From contig NZ_CP029190.1 of the NCBI RefSeq assembly GCF_008642295.1, forward strand, positions 5,315,501-5,379,500: a stretch of 64,000 bases of DNA, in the 5' to 3' direction. This document shows, in pieces, positions 7,901-15,861 of the stretch. This stretch comes from Streptomyces venezuelae. GTDB lineage: Bacteria > Actinomycetota > Actinomycetes > Streptomycetales > Streptomycetaceae. The notes under the pieces were generated by a model. That model ran no database searches. It worked only from the letters and a program-made list of their open reading frames with translations, and was not told the origin of the DNA. The translations under genes were made by a program, and so were the position numbers. Each line of letters begins with the position of its first letter. Within the stretch, counting starts at the first letter, position 1.

Positions 7901-10325
7901 GAACAGGTCCGCGCTCACCCCCGCCCAGCGCCAGAAGTTCCCGCACCTGGCCTCGTACGCCGCCTTCACCGTGGACCCCCGCGACCGCGGCCGGGTCCGC
8001 GAGGCCCTGCGCGGACAGCTCGTCGCGAGCGCCCGCACCGCCCAGGGCGCCGTCCTCGCCGCCACCGGAGTCCAGCTCGCCGGTGTCCTCGACGACCTGT
8101 ACGCCAACCAGGCCGCGCTCGGCCCGGTCTTCGGCAGCACCGGCGTCCGGCTCTCCGTCTGGGCCCCCACCGCCCAGCGGGTCGCCCTCGAACTCGACGG
8201 GAAGACCCTGCCGATGCGCCGCGACGACGCCACCGGCGTCTGGTCGGCCCAGGGCCCCCGCTCCTGGGCCGGGAAGAAGTACCGGTACGCCGTCACCGTC
8301 TGGGCGCCCAGCACCCAGGCGCTGGTCACCAACCTGGTGACCGACCCCTACTCGACCGCCCTCACCACCGACTCCACCCACAGCCTGGCCGTGAACCTGG
8401 CCGACCCGGCTCTCGCCCCCCAGGGCTGGCGGACCCTGCGCAAGCCGGCCGCCACGCCGATGTCCCAGGCCCAGATCCAGGAACTCCACATCCGCGATTT
8501 CTCCATCGCGGACCGCACCTCGAAGCACCCCGGCCGGTACCTGGCCTTCACCGACGCCGACTCGGCGGGCATGCGCCACCTGCGCTCCCTGGCCGCCGCC
8601 GGCACCTCCTACGTCCACCTGCTGCCGGCCTTCGACATCGGCACCATCCCGGAAAACCCGGCCGACCGCACCGAACCCGCCTGTGACCTGGCCTCCCACG
8701 CGCCGGACTCCGAGGAGCAGCAGGCCTGCACGGCCGCCGCCGCGGCCAAGGACGGCTACAACTGGGGCTACGACCCGCTGCACTACACCGTCCCGGAGGG
8801 CAGCTACGCCTCCGACCCCAACGGCACCGCCCGCACGGTCGAGTTCCGCCGCATGGTCCAGTCGCTGAACGGCGCCGGCCTGCGCACCGTGATGGACGTG
8901 GTCTACAACCACACCGTCGCCGCCGGCCAGTCGGACAAGTCCGTCCTGGACCGCATCGTCCCCGGCTACTACCAGCGCCTGCTCGCCGACGGCACGGTGG
9001 CCACCTCCACCTGCTGCGCCAACACCGCACCCGAGAACGCCATGATGGGCCGCCTGGTCGTCGACTCGATCGTCACCTGGGCCAAGGAGTACAAGGTCGA
9101 CGGATTCCGCTTCGACCTGATGGGCCACCACCCGAAGGCCAACATCCTGGCCGTCCGGCAGGCCCTCGACGCCCTCACCCCCGAAAAGGACGGGGTCGAC
9201 GGCAAGGCGATCATCCTCTACGGGGAGGGCTGGAACTTCGGCGAGATCGCCGACGACGCCCGCTTCGTGCAGGCCACCCAGAAGAACATGGCGGGCACCG
9301 GCATCGCCACCTTCTCCGACCGGGCCCGCGACGCGGCCCGCGGCGGCGGCCCCTTCGACGAGGACCCGGGCGTCCAGGGCTTCGCCTCCGGCCTCTTCAC
9401 CGCCCCCAACGGCTCACCCGCGAACGGCACCCCGGAACAGCAGCGCGCCCGGCTGCTGCACGCCCAGGACCTGATCAAGGTCGGCCTCTCCGGCAATCTG
9501 GCCACCTACCGCTTCACCGACACCACCGGCCGCAGCGTCACCGGCGCGGACGTGGACTACAACGGCTCCCCGGCCGGCTACGCCGCCGCGCCGGGCGACG
9601 CCCTCGCCTATGTGGACGCCCACGACAACGAAACCCTGGCGGACGCCCTCACCTTCAAACTCCCGGCGGCCACCGCGCCGGCGGACCGGGCCCGTATGCA
9701 GACCCTGGCCCTCGCCGTCTCCACCCTCTCCCAGGGCCCGGCGCTCTCCCAGGCCGGCACCGACCTGCTGCGCTCCAAGTCCCTGGACCGCAACTCCTAC
9801 GACAGCGGCGACTGGTTCAACGCCATCCACTGGGACTGCCGGGACGGCAACGGCTTCGGCCGCGGCCTCCCGCCGGCCGCCGACAACCGCCCGAAGTGGC
9901 CGTACGCCAAGCCGCTGCTGACCGGACCGGCCCCCGGCTGCCCGGAGATCGACGGCACCGCCGCCGGCTACCGGGACCTGCTCCGCATCCGCACCACGGA
10001 ACCGGCCTTCGCCCTCGGCACGGCCGCCGAGGTGCAGGAGCGGCTGGCCTTCCCGCTCTCCGGGACGGCGGAAACCCCCGGTGTGATCACCATGACCCTG
10101 GGCGATCTGGTCGTCGTGTTCAACGCGACCCCGGCCACCCAGCGCCAGCAGCTCCCGGCCGCCGCCGGCACCGGCTACCGGCTGCACCCGGTCCAGGCCG
10201 CCGGCTCCGACCCGGTCGTCCGGCAGTCCGGGTACGAGGCGGCCACCGGCACCTTCACCGTCCCGGGCCGCACCGTCTCGGTGTTCACCCGGGCCCAGGC
10301 GTCCGGCCAGGGGGCGTCCGGCTAG
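4920..10325 (+). CDS. Secreted bifunctional GH13 amylase / pullulanase (double catalytic domain)
   Basis: An 1801-residue secreted protein that should debranch and hydrolyse alpha-glucans. Order: signal peptide 1-26; first GH13 domain about 45-600 with D311, E345 and D416 as the catalytic triad; a beta-sandwich around 620-715; two PUD/CBM41-type starch-binding modules beginning near 728 and 838 (HYNRPDGNYTEW, HLKRPDGAYDGW); a pullulanase N-terminal region and CBM48-like module about 930-1165; second GH13 domain of pullulanase type with D1399, E1436 and D1569; and a C-terminal beta domain. The start is TTG at 4920 with AAGGA 11 nt upstream; the residues it adds form the basic end of the signal peptide. 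The stop overlaps that of the convergent GNAT gene in the shared CTAG. Confidence 0.92.
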   Translation: MKRSAAGTVAATLAVTLLPALPAAAAGQRPPAPPSDAKLASQPARHDLTREQFYFVLPDRFANGDPRNDRGGLTGTRLETGLDPADKGFYQGGDLKGLTDRLDYIKGLGTTAIWLAPIFKNQPVQGTGENASAGYHGYWITDFTQVDPHFGTNADLERLIDKAHAKGMKVFFDVITNHTADVVDYREKSYSYLSKGAFPYLTKDGVPFNDSDYADHTDGKRPFPKTDPATAFPRTPVVPEAKKNLKVPAWLNDPAMYHNRGDSTFAGESSDQGDFVGLDDLWTERPEVVSGMEKIYEKWVREFDIDGFRIDTVKHVNTEFWTQWATALDAYAAKRGRPDFFMFGEVYSADTAVTSPYVTRGRLDATLDFPLQDAIRAYAGQGADAGRLARVLGDDHRYTTDKANAYEQVTFLGNHDMGRFGTFLKQDRPGAGEQELLSRYRLANELMFLSRGNPVIYYGDEQGFTGAGGDKDARQTLFASKTADYLDDDQLGTARTHASDAYDPGHPLYRQISALSQLTKAHPALRDGVQTERLAEGSVYAFTRADARADARARTEYAVAVNNSAEPVTVDIPVDSATRTGFRTVYGGPDAGVRVTATGKVRVTVPPLGSTVLRADRPLPAPAAAPAVTLRAPATGATGTVEITAEVTGGGPLNRVVFAAQTGNDAWRVLGSADHAPYKVTDHVTAPAGTPLRYKAVVIDSRGRTASTLAASTAGAPPVVTPPTATQRDYAVVHYNRPDGNYTEWRLYAWGDIAEGEQQPWPEGHPFTGRDAYGAFAYVRLKPGASSVGYLVIDKDGNKDVAADRTIDLTRTGEIWLDQGKEAPRPERPGYPPQDTTKAVLHLKRPDGAYDGWGLHTWTGAANPTDWSKPLMPARFDSYGAVYEVPLAPGATSLSYILHKGDEKDLPSDQSLDLKATGHEAWLLAGREKHLLPQPAGSAAALDLTKAHAVWIDRDTVAWNAPEAAASVQLLASPDGAVTVKDGTLTGPASWLRLNRSALTPAQRQKFPHLASYAAFTVDPRDRGRVREALRGQLVASARTAQGAVLAATGVQLAGVLDDLYANQAALGPVFGSTGVRLSVWAPTAQRVALELDGKTLPMRRDDATGVWSAQGPRSWAGKKYRYAVTVWAPSTQALVTNLVTDPYSTALTTDSTHSLAVNLADPALAPQGWRTLRKPAATPMSQAQIQELHIRDFSIADRTSKHPGRYLAFTDADSAGMRHLRSLAAAGTSYVHLLPAFDIGTIPENPADRTEPACDLASHAPDSEEQQACTAAAAAKDGYNWGYDPLHYTVPEGSYASDPNGTARTVEFRRMVQSLNGAGLRTVMDVVYNHTVAAGQSDKSVLDRIVPGYYQRLLADGTVATSTCCANTAPENAMMGRLVVDSIVTWAKEYKVDGFRFDLMGHHPKANILAVRQALDALTPEKDGVDGKAIILYGEGWNFGEIADDARFVQATQKNMAGTGIATFSDRARDAARGGGPFDEDPGVQGFASGLFTAPNGSPANGTPEQQRARLLHAQDLIKVGLSGNLATYRFTDTTGRSVTGADVDYNGSPAGYAAAPGDALAYVDAHDNETLADALTFKLPAATAPADRARMQTLALAVSTLSQGPALSQAGTDLLRSKSLDRNSYDSGDWFNAIHWDCRDGNGFGRGLPPAADNRPKWPYAKPLLTGPAPGCPEIDGTAAGYRDLLRIRTTEPAFALGTAAEVQERLAFPLSGTAETPGVITMTLGDLVVVFNATPATQRQQLPAAAGTGYRLHPVQAAGSDPVVRQSGYEAATGTFTVPGRTVSVFTRAQASGQGASG

Positions 10326-10858
10326 ACGAGCGTCAGCTGATCCAGCCGCTTCTCCAGCAGGATCACCCCGTACACCTGCCCGTCCTTGCCCTCCTTGTGG
10401 GGGAACTCCCCGACCACCCGGTAGCCCGCATCCCGGTAGTACGCGAGCAGCCGGGGGTTGGTGGAGACACAGTCCAGCCGCGCCCGCTCCCGCCCGGTCC
10501 TGGCGATCCGCCGCTCGGCATGTTCGAGCATGCGGCGTCCGGTCCCGGCGGGGGCGGTTTCGCGTTCCACCATCAGCCGGTGCACATAGCCGGCCACCGG
10601 GGGCTGCACGCCCCAGGCCTCCTCGTCGGACCACCACAACTCGTAGGCCCCGGCGACCCGTCCGTCGGCGTCGGCCGCGATCCACACTTCCCCGTCGCGC
10701 ATCCGGGCGGTGAAATGAGCCGCATCCTTCTCGCCCGGCTTCCACTGGTCGATGCCGCTCGCCCGCATCCACCGGGCGGCGGCGTCGTACAGCGCCACCA
10801 GCGTTCCGGCGTCCTTCTCCTCGGCGTGCCGGAACACGATCCCCTCATCAATGATCAC
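10322..10858 (-). CDS. GNAT family N-acetyltransferase
   Basis: This 178-residue protein has the GNAT fold: a start strand IVFRHAEEKDAGTLVALYDAAARWM, the acetyl-CoA motif VERETAPAGTGRRMLEHAERRI, and the C-terminal LDCVSTNPRLLAYYRDAGYRVVGEF with the N-x-x-L-x-x-Y-x-x-x-G-F/Y pattern. The glycine loop is slightly divergent (APAGTGRRM instead of RGxGxG). The substrate is unknown. It is convergent with the pullulanase gene, and the two stop codons share CTAG at 10322-10325. No cotranscribed partner: the TetR gene upstream ends 7 bp from its ATG, so read-through from that operon is possible. Confidence 0.85.
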   Translation of the reverse strand: MIIDEGIVFRHAEEKDAGTLVALYDAAARWMRASGIDQWKPGEKDAAHFTARMRDGEVWIAADADGRVAGAYELWWSDEEAWGVQPPVAGYVHRLMVERETAPAGTGRRMLEHAERRIARTGRERARLDCVSTNPRLLAYYRDAGYRVVGEFPHKEGKDGQVYGVILLEKRLDQLTLV

Positions 10859-10865
10859 GGGGGCA

Positions 10866-11597
10866 TTATCGCCGGGGCTCCGGCACCGCGCCTCCCGGTA
10901 CCGCGCCTCCCGGAACCAGCCCTCCCAACCGCCCCACCAGCTCGCCGAACGGCCCGTCGGCCGGCTCGTCCGCCAGCATCCGCAGCAGGATCCGGGCCAT
11001 CTCCCCGTCGTAGGCGGCGCTCACCGCGGCCAGCGCCGCGAAGTCGTGGACCAGCTGGAGTTCCAGCTCCGCCCGCGGAATCCGCTTCCCCTCCAGCCAG
11101 ATCAGGGCCGTGGACTCGGCGAGCGACACCCAGGACCGCACCACCAACTCCAGCCGGGCCGGCGGCTCCTCGATCCCCAGGTGCGCCAGGATCTGCTCGT
11201 ACGCGGCCCTGCGCACCTCGTCGATCATGGCGTTGGCCCGGCTGCTGCCGGCCGCCGGCCCGCCCCGCATCAGCGCCGAGAACCCCGGCCCGTGATCGTC
11301 GACAAAGGCGAAGAACCGCCCCATCACCCGCAACAGCCGGGCCCCGAGCGGCCCTTCCTGAGGTTCCACGAACCGCGCCGCCAGTTCGTCGGCGGCGCGC
11401 CGCAGCGCGGCCTCGTACAGGCTGAGCTTGCCCGGGAAGTAGTGGTACACGAGCGGCCTCGATATCCCGGCCGCCGCGGCGATCTCGTCGATCGACACAT
11501 CGTCGGGAGAACGGTGGCTGAACAGCTCGAGGGCTACCCCGATCAGCTGTTGCCGCCGCTCTTCGACACCCATCCTGCGTCGCACCCCGGTTGTCAT
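10866..11597 (-). CDS. TetR/AcrR family transcriptional regulator
   Basis: The N-terminal helix-turn-helix is clear: QQLIGVALELFSHRSPDDVSIDEIAAAAGISRPLVYHYFPGKLSLYEAAL (about residues 16-64). It is followed by an all-helical ligand-binding domain in which FFAFVDDHGPGFSALMRGG and WVSLAESTALIWLEGKRIPRAELE resemble the TetR_C domains of regulators controlling lipid or xenobiotic oxidation. The C-terminus carries two copies of PGGAV. The gene lies 65 bp downstream of a ferredoxin-reductase gene on the same strand, in the order hydrolase - reductase - TetR, and probably regulates that operon. ATG at 11597 is used; the in-frame MGVEERR start is an alternative. Confidence 0.88.
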   Translation of the reverse strand: MTTGVRRRMGVEERRQQLIGVALELFSHRSPDDVSIDEIAAAAGISRPLVYHYFPGKLSLYEAALRRAADELAARFVEPQEGPLGARLLRVMGRFFAFVDDHGPGFSALMRGGPAAGSSRANAMIDEVRRAAYEQILAHLGIEEPPARLELVVRSWVSLAESTALIWLEGKRIPRAELELQLVHDFAALAAVSAAYDGEMARILLRMLADEPADGPFGELVGRLGGLVPGGAVPGGAVPEPRR

Positions 11598-11662
11598 GCC
11601 CGCCACCCTAATCCCTCGCCAGGGCAGCGGAACCGGTCCCGCCGGTGGTCGGGTGACCGGTC

Positions 11663-12709
11663 TCAGAGGTCCAGGACCAGCCGGTCGCCCGCAGCGCGGG
11701 AGACACAGAGGAGCATCGAGTCCTCGCGTTCCGTTTCGGTCAGGAGCTCGTCGCGGTGGTCGACCCCGCCCGCCAGGACCCGGTGCCGGCAGGTTCCGCA
11801 GAAGCCCTGCTCGCAGGAGTACGGGGTGTTGGGCAGGGCGCGGCGGACCGCGGCCAGGGTGGTTTCCGCGGCGCCCACCTCGATCGTCCGGCCGGTGCGC
11901 CGGAGTTCCGCCGTGAAGGGCTGCATCAGGGTGGTGCTCGTGGCCGGGGTGAATCGTTCCGCCATGACCCGTACGCCCTCCGGGACCGCCGAACGGACCG
12001 CCTCCACCAGGGATTCCGGCCCGCAGCAGTAGACCGGGGTGGCGGGGTCCGTTGCGGCCAGCGGGGACAGGTCGGGGAGGCCCGACTCGTCCTCCGCAAC
12101 GACCGTGACCCGGGAGCCGTACGCCGACAGCTCGTCCAGGAACGGCATGGTCGCCCGCGAGCGGCCCCCGTACAGCAGGGTCCAGTCCGCCCCGGCGGCC
12201 GTGGCCGCGCGCAGCATCGGCAGGACCGGGGTGATGCCGATGCCGCCCGCGACGAACGCGTACCGTCCGGCGGGCTCCAGGGCGAACCGGTTGCGGGGCG
12301 GCCGGACGTCGATTCCCGCACCCTCGGCCAGCTGCGCGTGGGCCTCCCGGGAGCCGCCCCGGCCGTCCTCGACCAGCCGTATCCCGATGGTGTACGCACC
12401 CGAGTCCGCGGGGTCCCCGCACAGGCTGTACTGGCGGATCAGCCCCGAGGGCAGCCGGATGTCCACATGCGCGCCCGGGGCCCAGCCGGGGAACTCCGGG
12501 GATTCGATCCGCAGCAGCAGCACGCCCTCGGCGGGCTCCGTGCGGGAGACGATCCGGGCCGGTATCCAGCGGCGCGGGGAGTAGCCCGAGACGGGGGTGG
12601 CCAGGGCGGGCAGCGGCCACAGCGGGGAGCGGCCGATGCGGGCGCGGACGGCCCGCCTGGCCAGGTAGGTCACGCCCGCCACCGCGGCGGCCTGCACCAT
12701 CCGGTTCAT
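11663..12709 (-). CDS. Ferredoxin reductase-type oxidoreductase with C-terminal [2Fe-2S] domain
   Basis: This 348-residue protein is an electron-transfer reductase. A possible membrane-anchoring N-terminus (MVQAAAVAGVTYLARRAV) precedes a flavin-binding barrel with R92-x-Y-S (RQYSLCG), an NAD(P)-binding domain (GGIGITPVLPML around 155 and CCGPESLVEAV around 228), and a plant-type ferredoxin domain with C299, C304, C307 and C335 as cluster ligands. This order matches phthalate-dioxygenase-reductase or ferredoxin-reductase-like proteins that serve oxygenases. Its ATG overlaps the TGA of the upstream ferritin-like hydrolase gene (ATGA), which implies translational coupling, so it probably donates electrons to that protein. 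Confidence 0.9.
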   Translation of the reverse strand: MNRMVQAAAVAGVTYLARRAVRARIGRSPLWPLPALATPVSGYSPRRWIPARIVSRTEPAEGVLLLRIESPEFPGWAPGAHVDIRLPSGLIRQYSLCGDPADSGAYTIGIRLVEDGRGGSREAHAQLAEGAGIDVRPPRNRFALEPAGRYAFVAGGIGITPVLPMLRAATAAGADWTLLYGGRSRATMPFLDELSAYGSRVTVVAEDESGLPDLSPLAATDPATPVYCCGPESLVEAVRSAVPEGVRVMAERFTPATSTTLMQPFTAELRRTGRTIEVGAAETTLAAVRRALPNTPYSCEQGFCGTCRHRVLAGGVDHRDELLTETEREDSMLLCVSRAAGDRLVLDL

Positions 12710-13602
12710 CGGGCGGCACCGCCGTTCGCACCCGGAGAGCTCGCCAGATAGGCGACCGCCTGGGCCGTGGACCCCTCCTGGGACGGGTGGTAGGTGCGGG
12801 CCAGGTAGGTGGGGATGGAGCGCAGCATCGCGGGGGTGGAGGGGAGGGTGCCCTGCCGGCCCGCCCGCACGAACTGACCCAGTGAGGCCCGGCCGTTCGT
12901 CAGCGTCGGATCGTTCTCCATGAAGAAGCGGGCGCCGCGCTGCCACAGGAAGACCAGGGCGCCGAAGGCGGTGGCCCAGGTGCGGGCGCGGCGCCGGTAG
13001 CTGCCGTCCACGTGCATGAACAGGTCGAAGGCGACGGACCGGTGCTCCACCTCCTCCGCCCCGTGCCACCGGAGCAGGTCCAGCATCATCGGGTCGGCGC
13101 CCCGGCGGTCCAGCTCCTCCGCGTTGAGCACCCAGTTGCCGAGAAACGCCGTGTAGTGCTCGATCGCCGCGATCATCGCGACCCGCTCCAGCAGCCACCA
13201 GCGCTGGGCCCGGCCCGGCGGCAGGGTGCGGTCGCCGAGCAGCTTCTCGAACAGCCAGTCCACCTGCGCCGTGTACGGGGTGGGGTCCAGGCCCAGCCGC
13301 TTCAGGTGGGGCAGCACCTCGTCGTGGGCCGTCGCGTGCATGGCCTCCTGCCCGATGAAACCGACCACGTCCGCCCGCAGCTGCTCGTCCCGGATCAGCG
13401 GCAGCACCTGCTTGTAGACGTGGACGAACCACCGCTCGCCCGCCGGGAGGAGGAGATGGAGCACATTGATGGTGTGGGTGGCGAACGGATCGTTCGGCAG
13501 CCAGTGGAGGGGGGAGTCCTCCCAGCTGAAGGAGACGTTCCGGGCCCGGAGTTCGATGTGTTCCGACGCCACGGGGGCGGGGGCGAGCGGCGTATTAGAC
13601 AT
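12706..13602 (-). CDS. Metal-dependent hydrolase family protein (PF10118-like), probable di-iron fold
   Basis: This 298-residue helical protein resembles the predicted metal-dependent hydrolase family. It has ferritin-like ligand motifs spread over the helices: E86-x-x-H89 (GQEAMH), E148-H149 (AAIEHY) and E183-E184-x-E186-H187 (GAEEVEHRS). These are the kind of ligands seen in di-iron oxygenases, so an oxidative rather than hydrolytic role is plausible, given the coupled ferredoxin-reductase gene that follows with a 4-bp ATGA overlap. No signal peptide. It heads a three-gene operon with the reductase and a TetR regulator. The annotated family name 'hydrolase' is a historical prediction. Confidence 0.82.
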   Translation of the reverse strand: MSNTPLAPAPVASEHIELRARNVSFSWEDSPLHWLPNDPFATHTINVLHLLLPAGERWFVHVYKQVLPLIRDEQLRADVVGFIGQEAMHATAHDEVLPHLKRLGLDPTPYTAQVDWLFEKLLGDRTLPPGRAQRWWLLERVAMIAAIEHYTAFLGNWVLNAEELDRRGADPMMLDLLRWHGAEEVEHRSVAFDLFMHVDGSYRRRARTWATAFGALVFLWQRGARFFMENDPTLTNGRASLGQFVRAGRQGTLPSTPAMLRSIPTYLARTYHPSQEGSTAQAVAYLASSPGANGGAAR

Positions 13603-13635
13603 GGCGTCAATGTACTGATGGGTAGCTGCATGCGA

Positions 13636-13671
13636 CAGCCCTGTGCACCGATTCCTCGGTGCACAGGGCTG
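13636..13671 (-). terminator. Perfect 15-bp hairpin terminator
   Basis: CAGCCCTGTGCACCG (13636-13650) and its exact complement (13657-13671) flank a 6-nt loop. It sits 33 bp after the stop of the minus-strand gene at 13704 and ahead of the start of the hydrolase gene, so it probably ends the upstream transcript. It is followed by no T-run. Confidence 0.65.
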
Positions 13672-13703
13672 CGGGGGCAATCAGGGGGCGGCGGTGGCGG
13701 CGG

Positions 13704-15668
13704 TCAGCGCAGGACGCCCGCCTTGGTGCCGTCCGCCAGCCGGCCCGTCAGCTCCACCTGGGCGCCCGCCGGAGCCTTCACCGCCAGATGGCTGCCCTGG
13801 GCGCGGCCCTTCGCGCCGCCCGCGACCTCCAGCGAGGTGAACTGGGCGCTGCCGGCCGCGAGTACGTACCACTGACCGGCCCGCGACTTCCACAGCACGC
13901 CCGCCAGCACCCGCGGCTGCCGCTCCCCGCAGGCCGGCGAGCCCTCCGCCTGGGCCGCCGCCGTGGCCGAGGCCGCGCCCGGCGCCAGGAACTGCGCCTG
14001 GACCCGGTCCGCCGTGCCCCGCCAGGTCTCCGCCCGGGTGCACAGCCAGGCCGCCGTACCGTTGCCCTCCGGCAGCGGCTGCTTCGCGTACGCCCAGGAG
14101 TTGACCGACCGGACACCGTGCGAGCGGGCCGCCGGCAGCAGACAGGCCAGCTTGGACCAGTCCGCGGCCACCGCCTGCGCGGGGGCGGCCGGAGTGCCCG
14201 AGGTGAGCCGGGCCGGGGTGAGTTCGCCGAGGTCGGTGACCAGGGCGGTGGAGTCCGCGGCGGTCAGCGCCAGGGCCGTCCAGGAGGTGCACGCGCCCGA
14301 CGGGGCGGGGGAGGGCACCGGCGGGGTCACACCGTCCGCGGTCAGCCGGAGCGGGGCGGGGGAGTCCGCCGGCTTCAGCAGGTCCCGGGCCGCGGCCCCG
14401 GTCACCCACGGAGCCGTCAGATAGCGGACGTTGCCGTCGACCCGGCTCAGCACCAGCGCGCCGGAGGTCTCCGCCGAGGCACCGTCGGTACGGGCGAAGT
14501 CCAGGGCCGCGCCGGCCGTGCCGGTACGCGGCTCGGCGTACCGGACCACCCGCAGGCCGTCGTACAGCAACACCACCACGGCCTGGTCGACCTCGCCCGC
14601 GTACAGCAGCTGTGCCGGTCCCATCGGAGGCCCGGACGGGGTGCCCGGCGTGGCCGAGACCACCACCGCCGCACCCGGGCGGGCCCAGACGGCGAGGGCC
14701 CGGCGGAGCAGGGCGGTGTCCCCGGTCCGGGAGCCGCGGGCGGGCCAGGCGGAGAAGTCGGTACGGGAGGAGGTGCGCCAGGCCGTGGGCGCCACCCGGG
14801 TCAGCCCGCCGGGGTCCAGGGCCTGTTCGGCCGCGGCATTGCGGGCGTACGGCGGGGCCGCTGCACCGTCGGCCCCCCAGCCGCCGTCCGGCAGGGCCAG
14901 CAGCGCACCGCAGACCAGCAGCGCGGCACCGGCTGCGAGCCCGGCCCGCCCGTACCGGCGGCGGCGCAGCAGGTCGGTGGGCCGGGCCTGGAGCACGCAC
15001 GGGTCGAACTCGGGGGAGGAGAGCAGCGCCTCGCCCGCACCTCCCGCCCCGCCCGTTCCGCCCGCCCCGCCCAGGGCCGTCGCGCGGGATTCGGCAACGG
15101 CGCCCGCCGGGTCCTCGGCCCCCGCCTCGGCCAGCACCCGCAGCACCTCCGGCTCGGGCAGCCCCTCCAGTACGCGCAGCACACAGGCGGCCCGGGCCGG
15201 CCCGCTCAGGGTGGCCAGCCACTGGTCCAGCGCCAGCTCCTCGGCCCCGCCCGAGCGCGGGAACAACCGCAGCCCCCACACCTGGGGCAGCAGCGGCGGC
15301 AGCTGGGCGCGCCGGGGCAGCCTGCGGAAGGTCAGCGGCAGCCCGGCCTCCAGCGCGGCCCGCAGCACACGCAGCCGGACGTACGCGTACCCGGGATCGG
15401 CCGCCGCCCCGGCCCCCGCACCCCGCTGGGCCGGAACCCGGGCCGTCCCGGCGGCGGCCCGGCCGCGCGGCAGCGCCCGCTGGACCAGGGCGTGCGCCCC
15501 CAGCACCCGGCGGTTCCGCCCGAGGGCGGGCGGCAGCACGAGATAGGCCATCCGCACCAGCCGCGGGTAGTGCTCGACGAGCGCGGCCTCGGCCCGGCCG
15601 AGATCGACGGCGACCAGGGCGCGGTCCTCGGCGGAGGCGGGTCGGGTGGCGGTATCCGGAGCAGTCAC
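13704..15668 (-). CDS. Sigma-70-like N-terminal region fused to a transmembrane segment and an extracytoplasmic domain
   Basis: This is a 654-residue protein of unknown function. Residues 1-200 resemble a degenerate ECF sigma factor: a region-2-like segment (LVEHYPRLVRMAYLVLPP) and a region-4-like segment (ALDQWLATLSGPARAACVLRVLEGL, PEPEVLRVLAEAG), separated by a Pro/Arg-rich linker. An Arg cluster and hydrophobic stretch at about 235-260 (RRRRYGRAGLAAGAALLVCG) should be a single membrane span. The remaining 390 residues are Ala/Thr/Pro-rich, secreted-looking, with Cys pairs (ACTSW, LACLLP, WLCTRA, PACGER). The typical sigma-2 DNA-melting residues are not evident. It may be a membrane sensor built from a sigma scaffold; that is inference. 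Confidence 0.75.
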   Translation of the reverse strand: MTAPDTATRPASAEDRALVAVDLGRAEAALVEHYPRLVRMAYLVLPPALGRNRRVLGAHALVQRALPRGRAAAGTARVPAQRGAGAGAAADPGYAYVRLRVLRAALEAGLPLTFRRLPRRAQLPPLLPQVWGLRLFPRSGGAEELALDQWLATLSGPARAACVLRVLEGLPEPEVLRVLAEAGAEDPAGAVAESRATALGGAGGTGGAGGAGEALLSSPEFDPCVLQARPTDLLRRRRYGRAGLAAGAALLVCGALLALPDGGWGADGAAAPPYARNAAAEQALDPGGLTRVAPTAWRTSSRTDFSAWPARGSRTGDTALLRRALAVWARPGAAVVVSATPGTPSGPPMGPAQLLYAGEVDQAVVVLLYDGLRVVRYAEPRTGTAGAALDFARTDGASAETSGALVLSRVDGNVRYLTAPWVTGAAARDLLKPADSPAPLRLTADGVTPPVPSPAPSGACTSWTALALTAADSTALVTDLGELTPARLTSGTPAAPAQAVAADWSKLACLLPAARSHGVRSVNSWAYAKQPLPEGNGTAAWLCTRAETWRGTADRVQAQFLAPGAASATAAAQAEGSPACGERQPRVLAGVLWKSRAGQWYVLAAGSAQFTSLEVAGGAKGRAQGSHLAVKAPAGAQVELTGRLADGTKAGVLR

Positions 15669-15861
15669 GTTCAGCAGAACGAGCGAATCCGCGGATGGTC
15701 ACCGCCCCGGCCCGGGCCGGCCCGGGCCGGCCCGGACCGCGTAAACCGCTCGACGGAGCCGTGCCTGCTGCATACGATCACGGGCGGCGGCATCGCGTGC
15801 CGGTCACCGACCGGGTGAGGCATGGAGGTGACCGCGAGATGCCTTCTGGAGGCACTCACCC

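Noticed and set aside
4848..9131. Long antisense open frame (about 1427 codons) opposite the pullulanase fusion gene
   Set aside because: It mirrors the GC-rich codon pattern of the real gene, is dominated by Gly/Val/Ala/Arg without any recognisable motif, and the sense strand encodes a complete, motif-rich enzyme.
13659..15818. Plus-strand frame of about 719 codons opposite the sigma-like membrane protein gene
   Set aside because: Arg/Gly-rich shadow of a GC-rich gene; it crosses a perfect terminator-like hairpin region and lacks motifs.
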